From Vombatus ursinus (lineage: Eukaryota; Chordata; Mammalia; Diprotodontia; Vombatidae): DNA of 64,000 nt. Under the pieces are notes generated by a model. It had not been told where the DNA came from. It made no database searches and saw only the letters and a list, made by a program, of their open reading frames with translations. Within the stretch, counting starts at the first letter, position 1. Every line of letters begins with the position of its first letter. Position numbers and translations under genes: made by a program. The stretch is taken from NCBI RefSeq assembly GCF_900497805.2, contig NW_020954625.1, positions 23,190,764 through 23,254,763 of the forward strand. The letters run 5' to 3'. This document shows positions 10,210-21,559 of this stretch, piece by piece.

Positions 10210-11105
10210 ACTCTCACCTGGGCTCCAAGAAGCTGTAGCATGTGAAGTGGCCACACCCTGGTAGACAGGCTAAACCAACAAACCCGTCCCTGAGTTAGGG
10301 GGTGTCTGTCCCAAGCACATGAAGACTTCTTCTAGTAGAACGGGCAGATGAGAACAATTTGTTCAGCATCCATGAAGGTGGCTAAAGCAGGTACTATGGA
10401 GCATTGTGATAATTAATAAGGTTCAAGAGACAGTTTCTGGGTAATTTGATCGTTTTATTAATAAGGCCAGCATGTTATAAATAAAAGGGTGGCCATTTGG
10501 CTGTCTCTCTTAGACCAAAGACCCCTAATGGCTGTGGGCTCACAGTTTATATACCCTTCAAAGATGAGGTATTCCTGAGGAGTGGCAGTCAACTCTGATT
10601 GGTTACCACAATGGAAGGTGGGCTATATTAAAATTAGGGTCTTGGGTTACTGTGACCTGTCTCATCCAAATCTTGGCCAATAAAACATCAATTTCTGTAT
10701 CACCTATCTGGCTAAGGGAGGATCCGCACTTTCCCAGAACTGTCTGAGCAAACACAAGGAGCAGGAATGCACCCAATAGCCTAAAATTAGAATTTCCTTT
10801 ATTGTCTAATTAAATCTTGGCCTGGGTAAATCTCTAAGAGAAATTTCCCACACTGGTTCGTTTCTGGTTAAGGTATTAGAAAAGGGGGAAAACCCTGATC
10901 CTAACACAATAATTAGTTATTAAATATAAGAGAGAAATGTTCATTTCTTACAGCACTTAGAGCTTGGTTAGACATTGAAGATCCACTGTATCCCAGGCCA
11001 TCACCCGTTGTCCTGACTTTTGTTCTGCCACTGGACTTTGATGATTTAACAACTGCACAAATCTGCCTCACTTAAACCGAATTTATTCGTGAATCAAAAG
11101 ACATC
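10210..11105 (+). mobile_element. Mar-type SINE interrupted by a solo LTR
   Basis: The left part (10210-10404) holds gaagctgtagcatgtgaagt, gagttagggggtgtctgtcc and gtggctaaagcaggtactat. The right part (10953-11105) resumes with gcacttagagcttggttaga and goes to ctgcctcacttaaaccgaat. The uninterrupted order can be read in the copies at 2.6 and 53.3 kb, which proves the insertion. The 3' end passes into the RTE LINE. Confidence 0.7.
10405..10952 (-). mobile_element. Solo LTR of an ERV, antisense, inside a SINE
   Basis: The 548-base segment has TG...CA type ends and a poly-A signal on the minus strand (cttattaataaaacg). It shares ends and order with the LTR at 23012-23496: tttctgggtaatttgatc, ggtggccatttgg and a closing catttcttaca. 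Its flanks GCAT and GCAC suggest a 4-base target duplication, as is usual for class I (gammaretrovirus-like) ERVs. No internal genes are left, as after LTR-LTR recombination. It is younger than the SINE it splits. Confidence 0.7.
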
Positions 11106-11618
11106 GCCCATACTGTTTTACCATTTTTACCTGCCTCAAAGTCCTGTGGCAATGGGCAAGTGATGAGGCAGCAGGAGTGGATACCCTGGGAGCCATAGTC
11201 ACAACCCTGCCCAGTCGGCTCAAGCTAGAGGATCATCTTCTTACTAGACTGAAGCAGTCCCCTGGGTGTCTGAGCAGCCTTTTCCAAGGATCACATTGCT
11301 CACCTCCTGATGTGAGGAAGGGGCTACAAAAGATTACCTTAAAAACTATCTACTTCACCCAACCTAACTAACCCTGGTCTGCTTACCACAGCAGGTGGGA
11401 ATCCCATCCTGCGATCAAAACACCAAAAAAAAAAAAAAAATGTACAAAAAACTTACAAAGGCGGTTCTACTCACCATCAGTGCATGGAATGTGATGACAT
11501 GAAATCCAGTAAACCTGAAAGCTGAACAGCTCCTATTGCAAGAGAGCTCAGCAGGGATCACGTCCAAATAGTAGCCCTGAGTGAAACAAGGCTGGCAAAT
11601 GAAAGCAGTTTACCGAAA

Positions 11619-11945
11619 TTGGAGCTGGATACACATGTTTCCTGGAGTGACCACAGTGATAGGGAGCACTATGAAGCTGGCGTCCGTTTTGCAATCAAAA
11701 CTAATCTAGTTAACAATCTCCCAAAAGGAGTGAATGACAGGCTTATGACAATGCAATCGCCACTTGCAGGAAAACAGCACGCCACCATCATCAGTGCCTG
11801 TGCTCCCACCATAACCAACCCTGATGAGGTCAAAGAAAAATTTTATGAAGATCTGGAAACCTTCATCATCAATGTGCTGAGAGAAGATAAGCTTATAATT
11901 TGGGGTGATTTTAATGCCAGAGTCGGCATAGATTATCAGATATAG
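11619..11945 (+). pseudogene. RTE endonuclease domain remnant
   Basis: The 108-codon frame covers the C-terminal half of the endonuclease: REHYEAGVRFAIKTNL at residues 15-30, a CAPTITNPDEVKEKFYEDLE stretch at 61-80, and GDFNARVG at 96-103, the block holding the catalytic Asp-Phe-Asn. The frame ends with an in-frame stop just after this motif (GIDYQI). Upstream sequence back to 11464 continues the domain in broken frames. Confidence 0.75.
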
Positions 11946-12484
11946 CAGGGAGTCCTTGGGAGGAATGGAGTCAGAAACAGCAGTAACGATGGTCACTTAC
12001 TCCTGAAGACTTGTGCAACTCATGGCATCATCACCAACACTGTCTTCCATTTACCCAAATGCAATAAAACTTTGTGGGTACACCCTCTAGCAAACACTAG
12101 TGCTTAATAGCCTGTGTTATTATAAAGAGAAGAGACAGACAGGATGTGAGAGTGACAAAGGTGATGTATGACAAAGAGTGCTGGACTGACCATAGACTTA
12201 TCCTCTCCAAGCTAAACATTTACATTCAACAAAAGCAGAATCTCTAAGGCAAGATAACTAAGACTTAACATCGACAGATTAGAAAGCCTCTCCACGTGTG
12301 AATAGTTTGTTACCGACTTGGAGAGAAAGCTGAGCCAACACATAGTCGGCAACAGTGGAGCAGAGAAGTGGGCAGCTTTCAGAGATTTGGTGGACCAGAG
12401 CGCTCACAAACATCAGGACTGGTTTAATGAAAATTATGGGAAAATTCGGAAGCTGCTAGATGAAAAAACAAGAACTCCACAGGA

Positions 12485-14314
12485 TTGACCAGCAGGATGG
12501 TTCATTCATCTCCAAGAAGGCAGTGTTTAGTCCCGTCAAAAGTACAAGCAAAGCTTAGAGAGATGCAGGATTCTTGGCTCAGTAAGAAGACGGATGAAAT
12601 TCCGTTTTATGCTGACAGCAACAATCCAAAGTGCTTTTATGATGCCCTGAAAGCTATATATGGGCCAAAGACCTATGGTGCATCTCAGCTACTCAGTGCT
12701 GATGGAGCCACATTGGTTAGTGATACGGACGTGATCCTGGAGAGTTGGGCTGAACGCTTCCATAATGTTCTTAGTGGACCATCATCAACCAACATTGACT
12801 GTACCTCAGTTTGAAGTCAGCTCTTCTCTAGTTGAACTTCCAACTGAAAAAAAAAAGAGGTTTTGAATGCCAGTAGGCTCCTCTCATGTGGCAAAGTACC
12901 TGGTGCTGATTCTATTCCAGCCGAGATCTACAAGGCAGGGGGTTCAGTGCTCAAACAAAAGCGGACAAATTTCCCAGGTTATGTGGCAAGAGAATGTTAC
13001 ACCCAGGAGTTCAAGAACGCCTCCATCATCCATCTCTATAAAGGAAAAGGAAATAGGTTATCCTGTGACAGTCACCGGGGGGGGGGGGGGGGTCCTCAGT
13101 CGCTGCTTACAAGATTCTTGACAAAATCCTCCTCAGTAGGCTGATCTTTCACCCAGAAGATGGTCATCTACCCAGGGGCCAGTATGGCTTCAGAAAGGGC
13201 CAAGGAACTGTCAACATGGTATTTGTTGCCCAACACCTCCAGGAGAAATGGCAGTAGCAGAAGAGAAGTCTGTACACAACATTTGTCAATTTGACCATGG
13301 CCTTTGCTACTGACCATCATGAGCACTTGTGGAAGGTCATGGCAAAATGTGGCTGCCTAGAGAAGTTCATCAGTATTGTACTTCATTCTAATGGTGGCAC
13401 GCTTACCTGGGTTCTTGATAATGGACGATGCTCTCTCTCTTTCTCAGTCACCAAAGGAGTGAAGCAGGGATATGTGCTTGCTCCCTGCTTTTTAGCATGA
13501 TGTTTTCAGCCATGTTATCAAAGCTTTCAATGAGGACAAAAATGGCATCAAGGTCAGCTACCACATTGACAGTAAATTATCTAACTTGAAAAAGCTACAA
13601 ACCAAGACCAAAGTGGAGGGAGTGTTGATGCACAGTTTTCTGTTTGCAGGTGATCGTACATTCGATGCAGCCTCTGAAGCAACAAAGTATGGATCGATTC
13701 TCTGCTGCTTGTGCTAATTTTGACCTGATAATTAACACCAAGAAGACAGAGGTTCTCCACCAGCCAGCAGCACATCATCCATACGTGGAACCATTGGTTA
13801 TAGAAAATGAAGAGATTTCCAATGCTATCGATAAGTTCACTTACCTTGGTGGTCTGCTTTCCAGGGATATCCACATAGATGATGAGGTTGAGGAACGTAT
13901 TGCCGGAGCTAGCTCGGTGTTTGGGAGGCTCCAAAGGGAAGTGTGGGAGAGTATTAGACTACCAGACTGAAGGTCTACAGAGCCGTTGTGCTGACCTCAT
14001 TATTGTATGCCTGTGAAATCCAGACAGTATATAAGCACCATGCCAGGAAACTGAATCGCTTTCATTTGACTTGTCTTAGGAAGATGCTGAAGATCGCCTG
14101 GAAAGACAAGATAGCAGACACTGTGGTCCTTTCTCAAGCTGAACTGCCAAGCGTTCAAACTGTATTGCAGAGAACACAACTCCAGTGGGCTGTTCACATT
14201 GAATGCCCAAAGTACATTTGCCTAAACGACTGTTTTACGGAGATCTCACACAAGGCAAGCACTCACACAGAGGCAAGAAGATGCAATAGAACGACACCTT
14301 CAAGGTGTCTCTGA
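12485..14314 (+). pseudogene. RTE reverse-transcriptase region remnants
   Basis: Successive open pieces at 12485-12814, 12863-13144, 13291-13500, 13644-13970 and 13988-14314 give the linker, the RT fingers and palm, and the C-terminal part. The GVKQG block of RT is present. The piece at 13644-13970 has LIINTKKTEVLHQP and DKFTYLGGLLS, the usual post-palm sequence of RTE proteins. At least four frame breaks separate the pieces. Confidence 0.75.
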
Positions 14315-14480
14315 AGAACTTTGGAATCAATTGCCTGACATGGCAGACACTGGCACAGGACTGCCCAGCATGGCATGCCTGCATCGAAGAAGGCGCTGTG
14401 CAATGCAAGGATCTAAGACAATTCCATACGAGAATTAAGGACATGCTGAATTTCAGCCAAATGATTTCTTCTTCTTAGCT

Positions 14481-14819
14481 CTCCACCAGATTGGCAACAT
14501 GGTTGGGGAAGATTAGGGTCTTTGGGCCAAGGTAAATTTGTGAATTGCTAAAGGGGAGGGGAGGAGTGGACTTCTGTCTTTCTCTAGTCCATAGGTCAGG
14601 CTGCCTTAAGTGAGGAAAATGCCACACAGCTATTTCTCATAGAAATGCACCAGAAAGTCTGTCACCATCATTCAGATCCACCCTGGGCTCCAAGCCCAGG
14701 GCTTTAAATACATCAGATGTAGGCAAGGAATTTTAAAAAGAGATATGGAGAGGGTGGGACACTGCAGCCACTCTGTTCTCCTCCGAAATATTGTAGGTCC
14801 CTGAGCCACCTCCATGATG
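14481..14819. other. Unassigned
   Basis: No gene or nameable repeat seen after the LINE. Confidence 0.4.
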
Positions 14820-15065
14820 TTGACAAGAGCTATTCAGCTAGAACTGGAAGGGGCTTCAGAAAACATCTGGTCCAAGTGGCCCATTTTACAGATGAGATCT
14901 AGAATGGTATGATGCCAGGGGAGTTGAGTTAGCGTTAGTTTTTGTTTTCACCCAACATGGCATGGTTTGTTTCTAAAACCGACTGTTTCTTTGTGACCTG
15001 TTCAGGGTCACATAGAAAGTGTCTGAGGCAGGATCTGTGAACCCTGACTCTTCTTCCTGACTCCA
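14820..15065 (-). repeat. MIR pieces, antisense
   Basis: Gaactggaaggggcttcaga and cattttacagatgagatcta are followed, after a short unassigned stretch, by cagggtcacatagaaagtgt and gactcttcttcctgactcc. Confidence 0.6.
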
Positions 15066-15214
15066 CTGTAATTCCCTTTGCCCTCCCCCTTGTCTTCTCC
15101 TCTTATAGGCTAACCAGCTTTGATTTCACTAACTGCCCTTCATCTGGCATGAGCTCAAGGTCCAGGGAGATTCTAAAAAGCACAAAGATTTCATTCGTTT
15201 TCAAAATGTGAACT

Positions 15215-15360
15215 AGAAAGAACTATACATGTAGAGTCAAATCCTGATTGAGCTACTCACTCCCTGTGTGACCTTGGATAAATCACAGCCTCTGGGCCTC
15301 AAGTTTTCTCATCCTGAAATTGAGGGCATGAGACTCATTGATATCCAAGGTCCCTTCTGG
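15215..15360 (+). repeat. MIR, sense
   Basis: The order tagagtcaaatcctg, ctccctgtgtgaccttggat, ctctgggcctcaagttttct and atccaaggtcccttctgggt is that of a sense MIR. Confidence 0.7.
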
Positions 15361-15869
15361 GTCTAAATCCCATAAAGATCCTACAAATAGTTTTGATTTC
15401 ATGAAGTCACCCTCCCTCAAGAATCTATCATGGCTCCCCGCTGCCCACTCAATCAAGTTCGAACTCCACCCAGACTCTTGCCCTGCTTGCCCATTCAACT
15501 TTATCTCTCATTAATTTTGTTACGTTTACATGTAAAAGGGCAATGGCAAAAAAGCCTGTGCCTGGTTCCCCTCCTTTAATAAGGAACTACTTGGGCCAAC
15601 CAAGTCAGCACAGATTGCTGGGTTTTATTCCAAGCTCTTTTAATATCCAAGGTAACTCCAGACCAGATCTAGTCACCTCCTTTTTAATTAGGAGTGCTAC
15701 TTCTTATCTCCTCTTTGAGTCCTGGGGAATCCATGGAAATTAATTAGGCCTTTAAAAAGAATGCAAACATCTATAAAGTGTTTTATAGCTAATGAGAGGT
15801 AGATATTATGCAAATACAAGGAATTTTAATTTCATTAACTTTTATTGGCAGCGTTGTGTTCAGCAACAG
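15361..15869. other. Possible L2 scrap, rest unassigned
   Basis: About 15400-15490 (atggctccccgctgcc, then cgaactccacccagactctt) may be a short sense L2 piece. The rest has no match that I can name. Confidence 0.35.
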
Positions 15870-16495
15870 AAAGCAGCTGGGGTGTGGTAAAAAGTTCATT
15901 TGACTTATAGATTCAAATCCAAACTCCTTCCGTTCTCAGCTGTGTGACCTGGGGAAAGCTCTTCCCACTCTGGGGGCTTCCATTTTCTCCTCTGTAAGAT
16001 CATACCACCTACTTCACAGGCTTGTTGTGAGGAAAATACTTTATAAATATTACAGGGGAGGAATAGAAATAGTTTTCTTATTCCAGAGTCTGAGCATTAA
16101 GGTAACAGTGCTCCCCCAAATGCTAGTTATTATTAGTAGTCCTAATAAATCTTCAATGAAGTATTAATAAACTCACATTTTTAGAGTACTTGCAAGTTTG
16201 CAGAGGGCTTTACAGATTTTATCTGTTGGGTCCTGACAAAAATTCCCAGTGAGATTGGTGCAATTGGGGATAATAGCACCTACCGTTTCTTCTGTGTAGG
16301 GAGGGAACTTTACCAATGCAGGCCAGCCCCTCCTCTGGGATCTACAGTTTAGAGAAGTGCTCAGATCATAGCGAAGTGAAAATGACTTGCCTTGGAAAGT
16401 GACTTGCCTAGGGTCACACAGCCAGCATGGGTCAGAGGCAGGACTAGAACCCAGGTCTTCCTGACTGCCAGTCCAGCTCTCTGTCCACTATATTT
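15870..16495. repeat. Sense MIR followed by antisense MIR
   Basis: About 15870-16080 is sense (cagctgtgtgacctggggaa, gcttgttgtgaggaaaatac). About 16160-16495 is antisense, with a tttacagattttatctgttg block, gtcacacagccagcatgg and gaacccaggtcttcctgact. Confidence 0.7.
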
Positions 16496-16929
16496 ATGGT
16501 GGGTAAAACGTCGTAGCAGAATTTCCGCCAAGCCTTTGGAAGCCCTCCCTGCAGGAGAAGTGCAGATTAGAGATTGGAAGGATGCCCAAATGAAGCTTGC
16601 ACATCCAAGTAGAGCTGCCTGGGCCCGGAGTGGTTGCCTCTATCTCTCCGTCCCAATGTGAAGCCTGGGACCAGGGCCAGGAAAGGGCGGGCTGCACAGC
16701 AGGCTGGCAAGCAGACAAGATGAGCTCTCTGACTCTCGATGTTATTACACGTCCTGGCGCATCTCAGATGCTTTGTGAGCTGTCTGGACCCACTTTTCCA
16801 GACAGCCGAGCCCAAGAAGAACTGCAGGGACCAGAGAAAGGATTTCTTCTCTGTCCAGCTTGGGAGAACAGAGATTCCCTCCTGGGGGAGCCGGAGAGAG
16901 GGGAGATGGAACCTTTCACAAAGTCATTA
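16496..16929. other. Unassigned
   Basis: Overlapping open frames up to 160 codons cross this segment on both strands, but none has a recognisable domain, biased composition or splice context. I do not call a gene. Confidence 0.4.
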
Positions 16930-17120
16930 CACAGGCCATTGGAGTTGGAAGGGATCTCAGAAGAGCATTCCCTTATAGGACCCAGGTGGGGGAAGCTACT
17001 GGCAAGAACAGCTCTCACACCCCCTCGTTTTACAGCTGGGGAGAACCATAGCCCTGGGAACGTCCCACTGGTTACCTAAATATCGGGCAGGATTGGAATC
17101 CAGTGCCTTCCCATTGCACT
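16930..17120 (-). repeat. MIR, diverged, antisense
   Basis: Ttggagttggaagggatctc and ccctcgttttacagctgggg suggest an antisense MIR. Confidence 0.5.
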
Positions 17121-17403
17121 GGGGGATCCATTTTATATTTTCTACTCAACTCTTGGAGGGAGGCATCCAGAAGCCTACAAAGTTTGAGAAAACCAGCACA
17201 TTCAATCATGATTTGGGGGGCAAATTATAGCCCCAAAGAGTGACTGTTCAGTCTGCTATGAGCTTGGATCATAGGTATTTGATGTAAATGCAAAAGCTTA
17301 TCTCTGTATAGTATGTTTCTATCAAATCGAGAAATGTTTCTATTAGCATACATCCACGCATACATGTCTGTGACATTTTTACTTGCTTGCTAAATGATTG
17401 GTA

Positions 17404-17404
<1 letters not shown>

Positions 17405-17447
<43 letters not shown>

Positions 17448-17448
17448 T
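17405..17448. repeat. (TA)n microsatellite
   Basis: About 15 TA units followed by a short CATATA variant. Confidence 0.95.
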
Positions 17449-18099
17449 GTATATTTACAGAGAGCGAAGACAGATTGACATCATACAGAGAGCTGTCCCG
17501 CAAGTCAGGAGGACCTGTGTGACATTGGCCAAAGTTATTTTGCTTCTCAAGGCTCCCCACAACTCTCTCTTAACAGAAGTTGCCGAGTAGATGCCATCTG
17601 CACTGGGAGAGGGAGGAGTGCCCAATATCAATGACACCAGATTCAAACCCTGCACCCCCATGTAGGTGTGTGCACGCCTGTTTCCTTTGCTCTTGCTTGC
17701 TGAGTGCCCAAGCTCTGTGAGCAGCCTCAGGGGCTGGCCCCTCCCTTCCAGCCCCCCTCCCAGACACCCCAGACGTAGACAGTCACCCACCAGGCCTTGG
17801 AAGGGAACCTCATCTCTCTGTAGTGTATGATAAACTCTGGAGGTCAGCCCAAGGCTGTGCCAGCCTGGCTTTTCCCTGTTGTAATCCACTAGAAAGTCTG
17901 AAGATGCCAAGGCATAGATTGAAACCCTAAATCTCTGTCTTTTTTGTTTCTTTCCCTCCATCATCAAAATTCCCAGTGCCACTTTTCAAGCTACGTTTAA
18001 CTGAGTCCTTTCCAGCTGTTTTAGGAATTAAAGGAGATTTTTACCAAAGGAATAATGTAATGTGCAGAACAATAAACCTTCACTGTATGTGGCTCATTT
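17449..18099. other. Mostly unassigned
   Basis: A MIR-like scrap lies near 17490-17580 (caagtcaggaggacctgtgt). The minus-strand frame of 175 codons at 17455-17982 shows no recognisable motif and overlaps that repeat; I treat it as chance. Confidence 0.4.
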
Positions 18100-18360
18100 T
18101 AATAAGTTAACATTTATATAGCACTGACTATGAGCAGGCACTGTGCTAAGCCCTTTACAAATATCATCTCATTTGATCCTCACAACCCTGGGAGGGAGGT
18201 GCTATTATTATCCCCATTTTATAGATGAGGAAACTGAAGCAAACGGGTTAAGTGACTTGCCCAGGGTCACAGAGCCAGGAAGCGTCTGAGGCGACATTTG
18301 AACTCAGTTCTTCCTGACTCCAGACCTGGTGCTCTATCCATTGCACCACACAGCTTCCCC
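18100..18360 (-). repeat. MIR, almost complete, antisense
   Basis: The full antisense order is visible: taacatttatatagcactga, gcaggcactgtgctaagccc, tccccattttatagatgagg, cttgcccagggtcacagagc, cttcctgactccagacctgg and ctatccattgcaccac. It is one of the best-preserved MIR-type copies here. Confidence 0.85.
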
Positions 18361-18594
18361 TTTACTCAACTGTGGAAGGCATAAGGGGTGGAAAGCTACA
18401 GCAGGGGTAGGATCAGAGTGGGAAGAGGATCAAGGGAGCATCACAGCCAGGAACATTGTTGGATCCCCTGTGTGATGGTCTTTAGGTCATAACAGGAAGA
18501 GGAAGGGAGGTCAGTGAAGGTCCTGGGAAGAGGCTGCCCTGGACTCAGTTTAGCTTCACCAGCTCTTAGTTCCTCCTCCCAGTACATCATCATC
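18361..18594. other. Unassigned, ends in a short CAT repeat
   Basis: A short (CAT)n run lies at about 18586-18603. Nothing else recognised. Confidence 0.5.
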
Positions 18595-18770
18595 ATCATC
18601 ATCAATCTCAAATGTCCCCACTTTACGTATGAGGAAACTGAGGTTGAAAGAAGTTAAATAAGGACCAGATTCACAGAGCCAGTAAGTGTCTAAGGCAGGA
18701 TTGGAACTCAGCTCTTCCTGATTGCAAGACCAGTGTTCTATTCACATTGCTACCTAGCTGCATCTAAGTT
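18595..18770 (-). repeat. MIR, antisense
   Basis: Landmarks: tatgaggaaactgaggttga, cagagccagtaagtgtctaa, ggaactcagctcttcctgat and acattgctacctagctgc. Confidence 0.75.
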
Positions 18771-19434
18771 TATTTGGGATGCCTATCTTCTCTACCATAG
18801 CAAGGCATTTGGATGAGGCAGATCAGGGTTCTGGCTTTTAGGGAGGAAGGTGACGGGTTCTCGCTCTAGAATATCTGATTGCTTTCCTGTGTCTGATGCC
18901 GCAGGCAGAGAAACACTGTGGATTGGCTGAGGTAGCCCCAGGAGTATGGGCATCAAGCAAGGAATTTTCCAGAAGATGGGGGGAGGCAGTATCAGAAGGG
19001 AGAGGATCCCAAAGAAGAGGTCCCAGCTCTGAGTGTGGGGGACTGTCTCAGTGGCTAGCAATTCCATCTTTCTGTCCACTGCCCACACAGAGTAGCAGAG
19101 GCTAAGCTTTGAAAGCATTCCTCTCCTTGTAATTCGTTCCTGTTGCTACCCCCAGCTGTCTGCTGAATATTACTCTGGCTGTAACTAGGTTAACAGGACG
19201 ATGATTCTCTTACCTGCCCTTCTCCAGTGATGACAAGCCCATTTCCCTCCTTTAATTTCATGCCCGGTTTTCATCCCAGAATGGATATTACGTCTCCCTT
19301 TGAGCTGAAAACTTCACGGCTCTGTGAACCAACACCATCTGTCTCAGTGCATTTATGACTGTGAGATTAATCTGCTCCCTGTTTTGTTTGTTTGTCTTCA
19401 TTTATTACATCTAGCACCTTAATTAGCTGGCATT
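18771..19434. other. Unassigned
   Basis: No gene or nameable repeat recognised. Confidence 0.4.
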
Positions 19435-19600
19435 TCATTCAAGTCAGCAGCTGTTTACTAAGTGCCTACTATGTGCTAGACACCAGGGTTACTGAGACCC
19501 TAGTAAAAACAGCTGTTTCTGCTTATTTTTTGTATTTTTGTCTATTTCTAGAAACGTGTACAGTAGCTAACACGTAGTAGGCACTTTGCTATTGTTGGCT
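19435..19600. repeat. L2/MIR end fragments
   Basis: Antisense gtttactaagtgcctactat and gtgctagacaccaggg at 19450-19500 are followed by sense-type acacgtagtaggcactttgc. Confidence 0.5.
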
Positions 19601-19869
19601 GAATGGAATTGGAATCAGTTGGAAGTGATCAGGGAAGGCTCAGCAGAGAGGGAGCTTCACAAGCTGAGCCCTCAAGGCTGAGAAAGGATGGGGGGGAGGC
19701 AGAAATGAGGACAGTGAGCATGCCAGGCTTGAGGCATGACCATCCTTAGTTCATGTCATGGAAGCCAGAGAAGGCAGGTTGATCTTGGGGGTGTTCCGAG
19801 GGCATCCAGGATTCTGAAGGTTCTCAAAGTCACACCATCTGACAATCTGTTGGAGGAAGCAAACACGGT

Positions 19870-20010
19870 TTATATGGAGAAGAGAAGCCTGGGGGAGGTG
19901 GGGGGAGAGAGATAGAATAACTGCCTTCAGGTATCTGAGGGGCAATAGTGAGGAGGAGGGATTAGGTTTGTTCTGTCTAGCTCGATTGGGCAGAAGTGGG
20001 GGGCGGGAAG
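19870..20010 (+). repeat. L3/CR1 LINE 3' fragment
   Basis: The order tgccttcaggtatctgaggg, gaggaggagggattaggttt, gttctgtctagctcgattgg follows the 3' region of CR1/L3 elements (tactacctgaaggg ... agggattagacttgttctg). Confidence 0.5.
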
Positions 20011-20894
20011 GGAAGGGGGGGAATCGCAAACCAAAGGATTGAGGTTGGATTTCAGAGAACGTTCTCGTGATCAGAGCTAATCCGAGGTGGGGTGGGCTGC
20101 TCTCCTCCCAGCCCCAGGTAAGTGGGGGTGGTTGCCTGCAGGAGAGACTTGTGATTCTTCCAGCTAGGAGACTTGCCGTGTTCAGCAGCTGAGCCAAGAC
20201 GTGAGAGGAAAGACAGCTGAGAAGCAAGGTACAAATCTGGGCACTGTTAATGCCATCCCAGGGAGCCACAGACATGTGGGGATGCCACCCCTCCACCCCC
20301 AACAGGTACCTTGGCTCCCAGCCCCCAAGGCTGGGTGGACACACCTGGGGAGACTGTTCTCTCCTTAACTGTTCCCCAGGGGGAGGCTCCATTTACTCTT
20401 GGGTATTCTATTGTCTTCACTAATCTTTGTAACTTCTATTTCTGTTTCACTGTTTACTTGAATACATGTGTCTGTTTGCTATCCATGATTGTCTTTTGTG
20501 TGACAAACGTCTGGTGGGAAGGTGCTAAGCTGGCGAGACTAAGCTAACATTCCATCCAGAGCAACCAGGAACAGGGGCTTTTATTTCAAACCCCTCAAAG
20601 AGCATTGTGCCTCTATATAATTCTAGCCCATTACCTCCCTTAGAGATAAGACAATGAAGGAGTGAGACTTCAGCCTGGCTGTTTCCGAGCTTGCCTCCCC
20701 TTCTCCACTAGGCTCCTGGCAGGGCAGCCAAAATCCGCCTTCTAATCTCCCCAGTGGTAGAAACAGAGTAGTTCAACAACCAGATCAGATATCTACCTTC
20801 CCACACAACCCATGGGCCAGCCTATCTAGATTAGACAGTCCACCCACATATTCTGTAGGTGAAGGCTGGAAGACCAGCGGTCAAAGATGTTGAG
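20011..20894. other. Unassigned
   Basis: The minus-strand frame of 213 codons across 19751-20392 has no domain and overlaps the CR1/L3 piece, so it is probably chance. The sequence 20395-20560 is T-rich and unassigned. Confidence 0.4.
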
Positions 20895-21240
20895 GTAGCT
20901 AGCTGGCCCAGTGGATACAGCTGGGGACCTAGAGTCATTAAGACTTGACCACAGACACTTATTGCCTTATGCCCCTGGGCAAGCCACTGATGATCTCTCT
21001 TAGCCTCAGTTTCCTTATCTGTAAGCTAGAGATAATAATAACACCTACCTCATCAGGTCGTTGTGAGGATCAAAAGAGTTAACACATGTAAAGTTCTTTG
21101 CAAACTTTAAAACTCTATTAAAATACTAGCTAATGTTATTGCTATCATTACTATCATTGTCTTGTAGAGAGGATTCTTACTTAGGAACTTGTTGGACTGG
21201 AGGTCCTTTCCCACTCTGAGATTCTGCGATCAAATGGATT
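20895..21240 (+). repeat. MIR followed by L3/CR1 tail, both sense
   Basis: The MIR spans about 20895-21130 (gcccagtggatacagctggg, ctcagtttccttatctgtaa, cctcatcaggtcgttgtgag). From 21162 the CR1/L3 3' end follows (gtagagaggattcttactta, ttggactggaggtcctttcc, tctgagattctgcgat). Confidence 0.7.
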
Positions 21241-21559
21241 TTTCAGTTTACGGAGGCTTAACCCTATAAGTGCCAAGACCACCCACCTCCACACCCCACC
21301 TCGTTGAAAGGCTTAAGGATCTGGATGCTTCCCTAAATTAAATAGACTGAGGTTATTTGAATTTTTAAAGATTCAGCAGCTCACTGTGCCTCAAGGTCAT
21401 CATTACCCACTTCAAACATCAAGGCGGCCCTGAAAATGTAGGCTCAGAAGATGCAAGAGATTTGGGCTGCTTGGGACTAATCCCTGGAGGAGTCTTGAAA
21501 CCTGTTTTGAATCCATTTATCTTCTCAGCATTTGATTCTCATAAAAACAGAATCGGTAT
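21241..21559. other. Unassigned
   Basis: Nothing recognised in about 320 bases. Confidence 0.4.

Larger units (their letters stand above)
11110..14480 (+). mobile_element. RTE-clade LINE, nearly full length, decayed
   Basis: The element reads through, in order, an apurinic-type endonuclease, a linker and a reverse transcriptase of the RTE clade. It is split into several frames by stops and frameshifts and so cannot make protein. Visible landmarks are ALSETRLA (about 11575), GDFNARVG (about 11904-11927), LLSADGATLVSD (near 12700), GKVPGADSIPAEIYKAGG (near 12890), VTKGVKQGYVLAP (near 13460) and FLFAGD (about 13650). A 16-base G-run at 13077-13092 replaces the conserved block after HRG. Its 3' end is not of the gacacgactgaac kind found on the SINEs here, so it is not their obvious partner. 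The 5' limit is uncertain because a SINE joins it directly. Confidence 0.8.

Noticed and set aside
19751-20392. 213-codon minus frame
   Set aside because: Proline/serine-rich chance frame across a CR1/L3 piece; no domain, no splice or promoter context.
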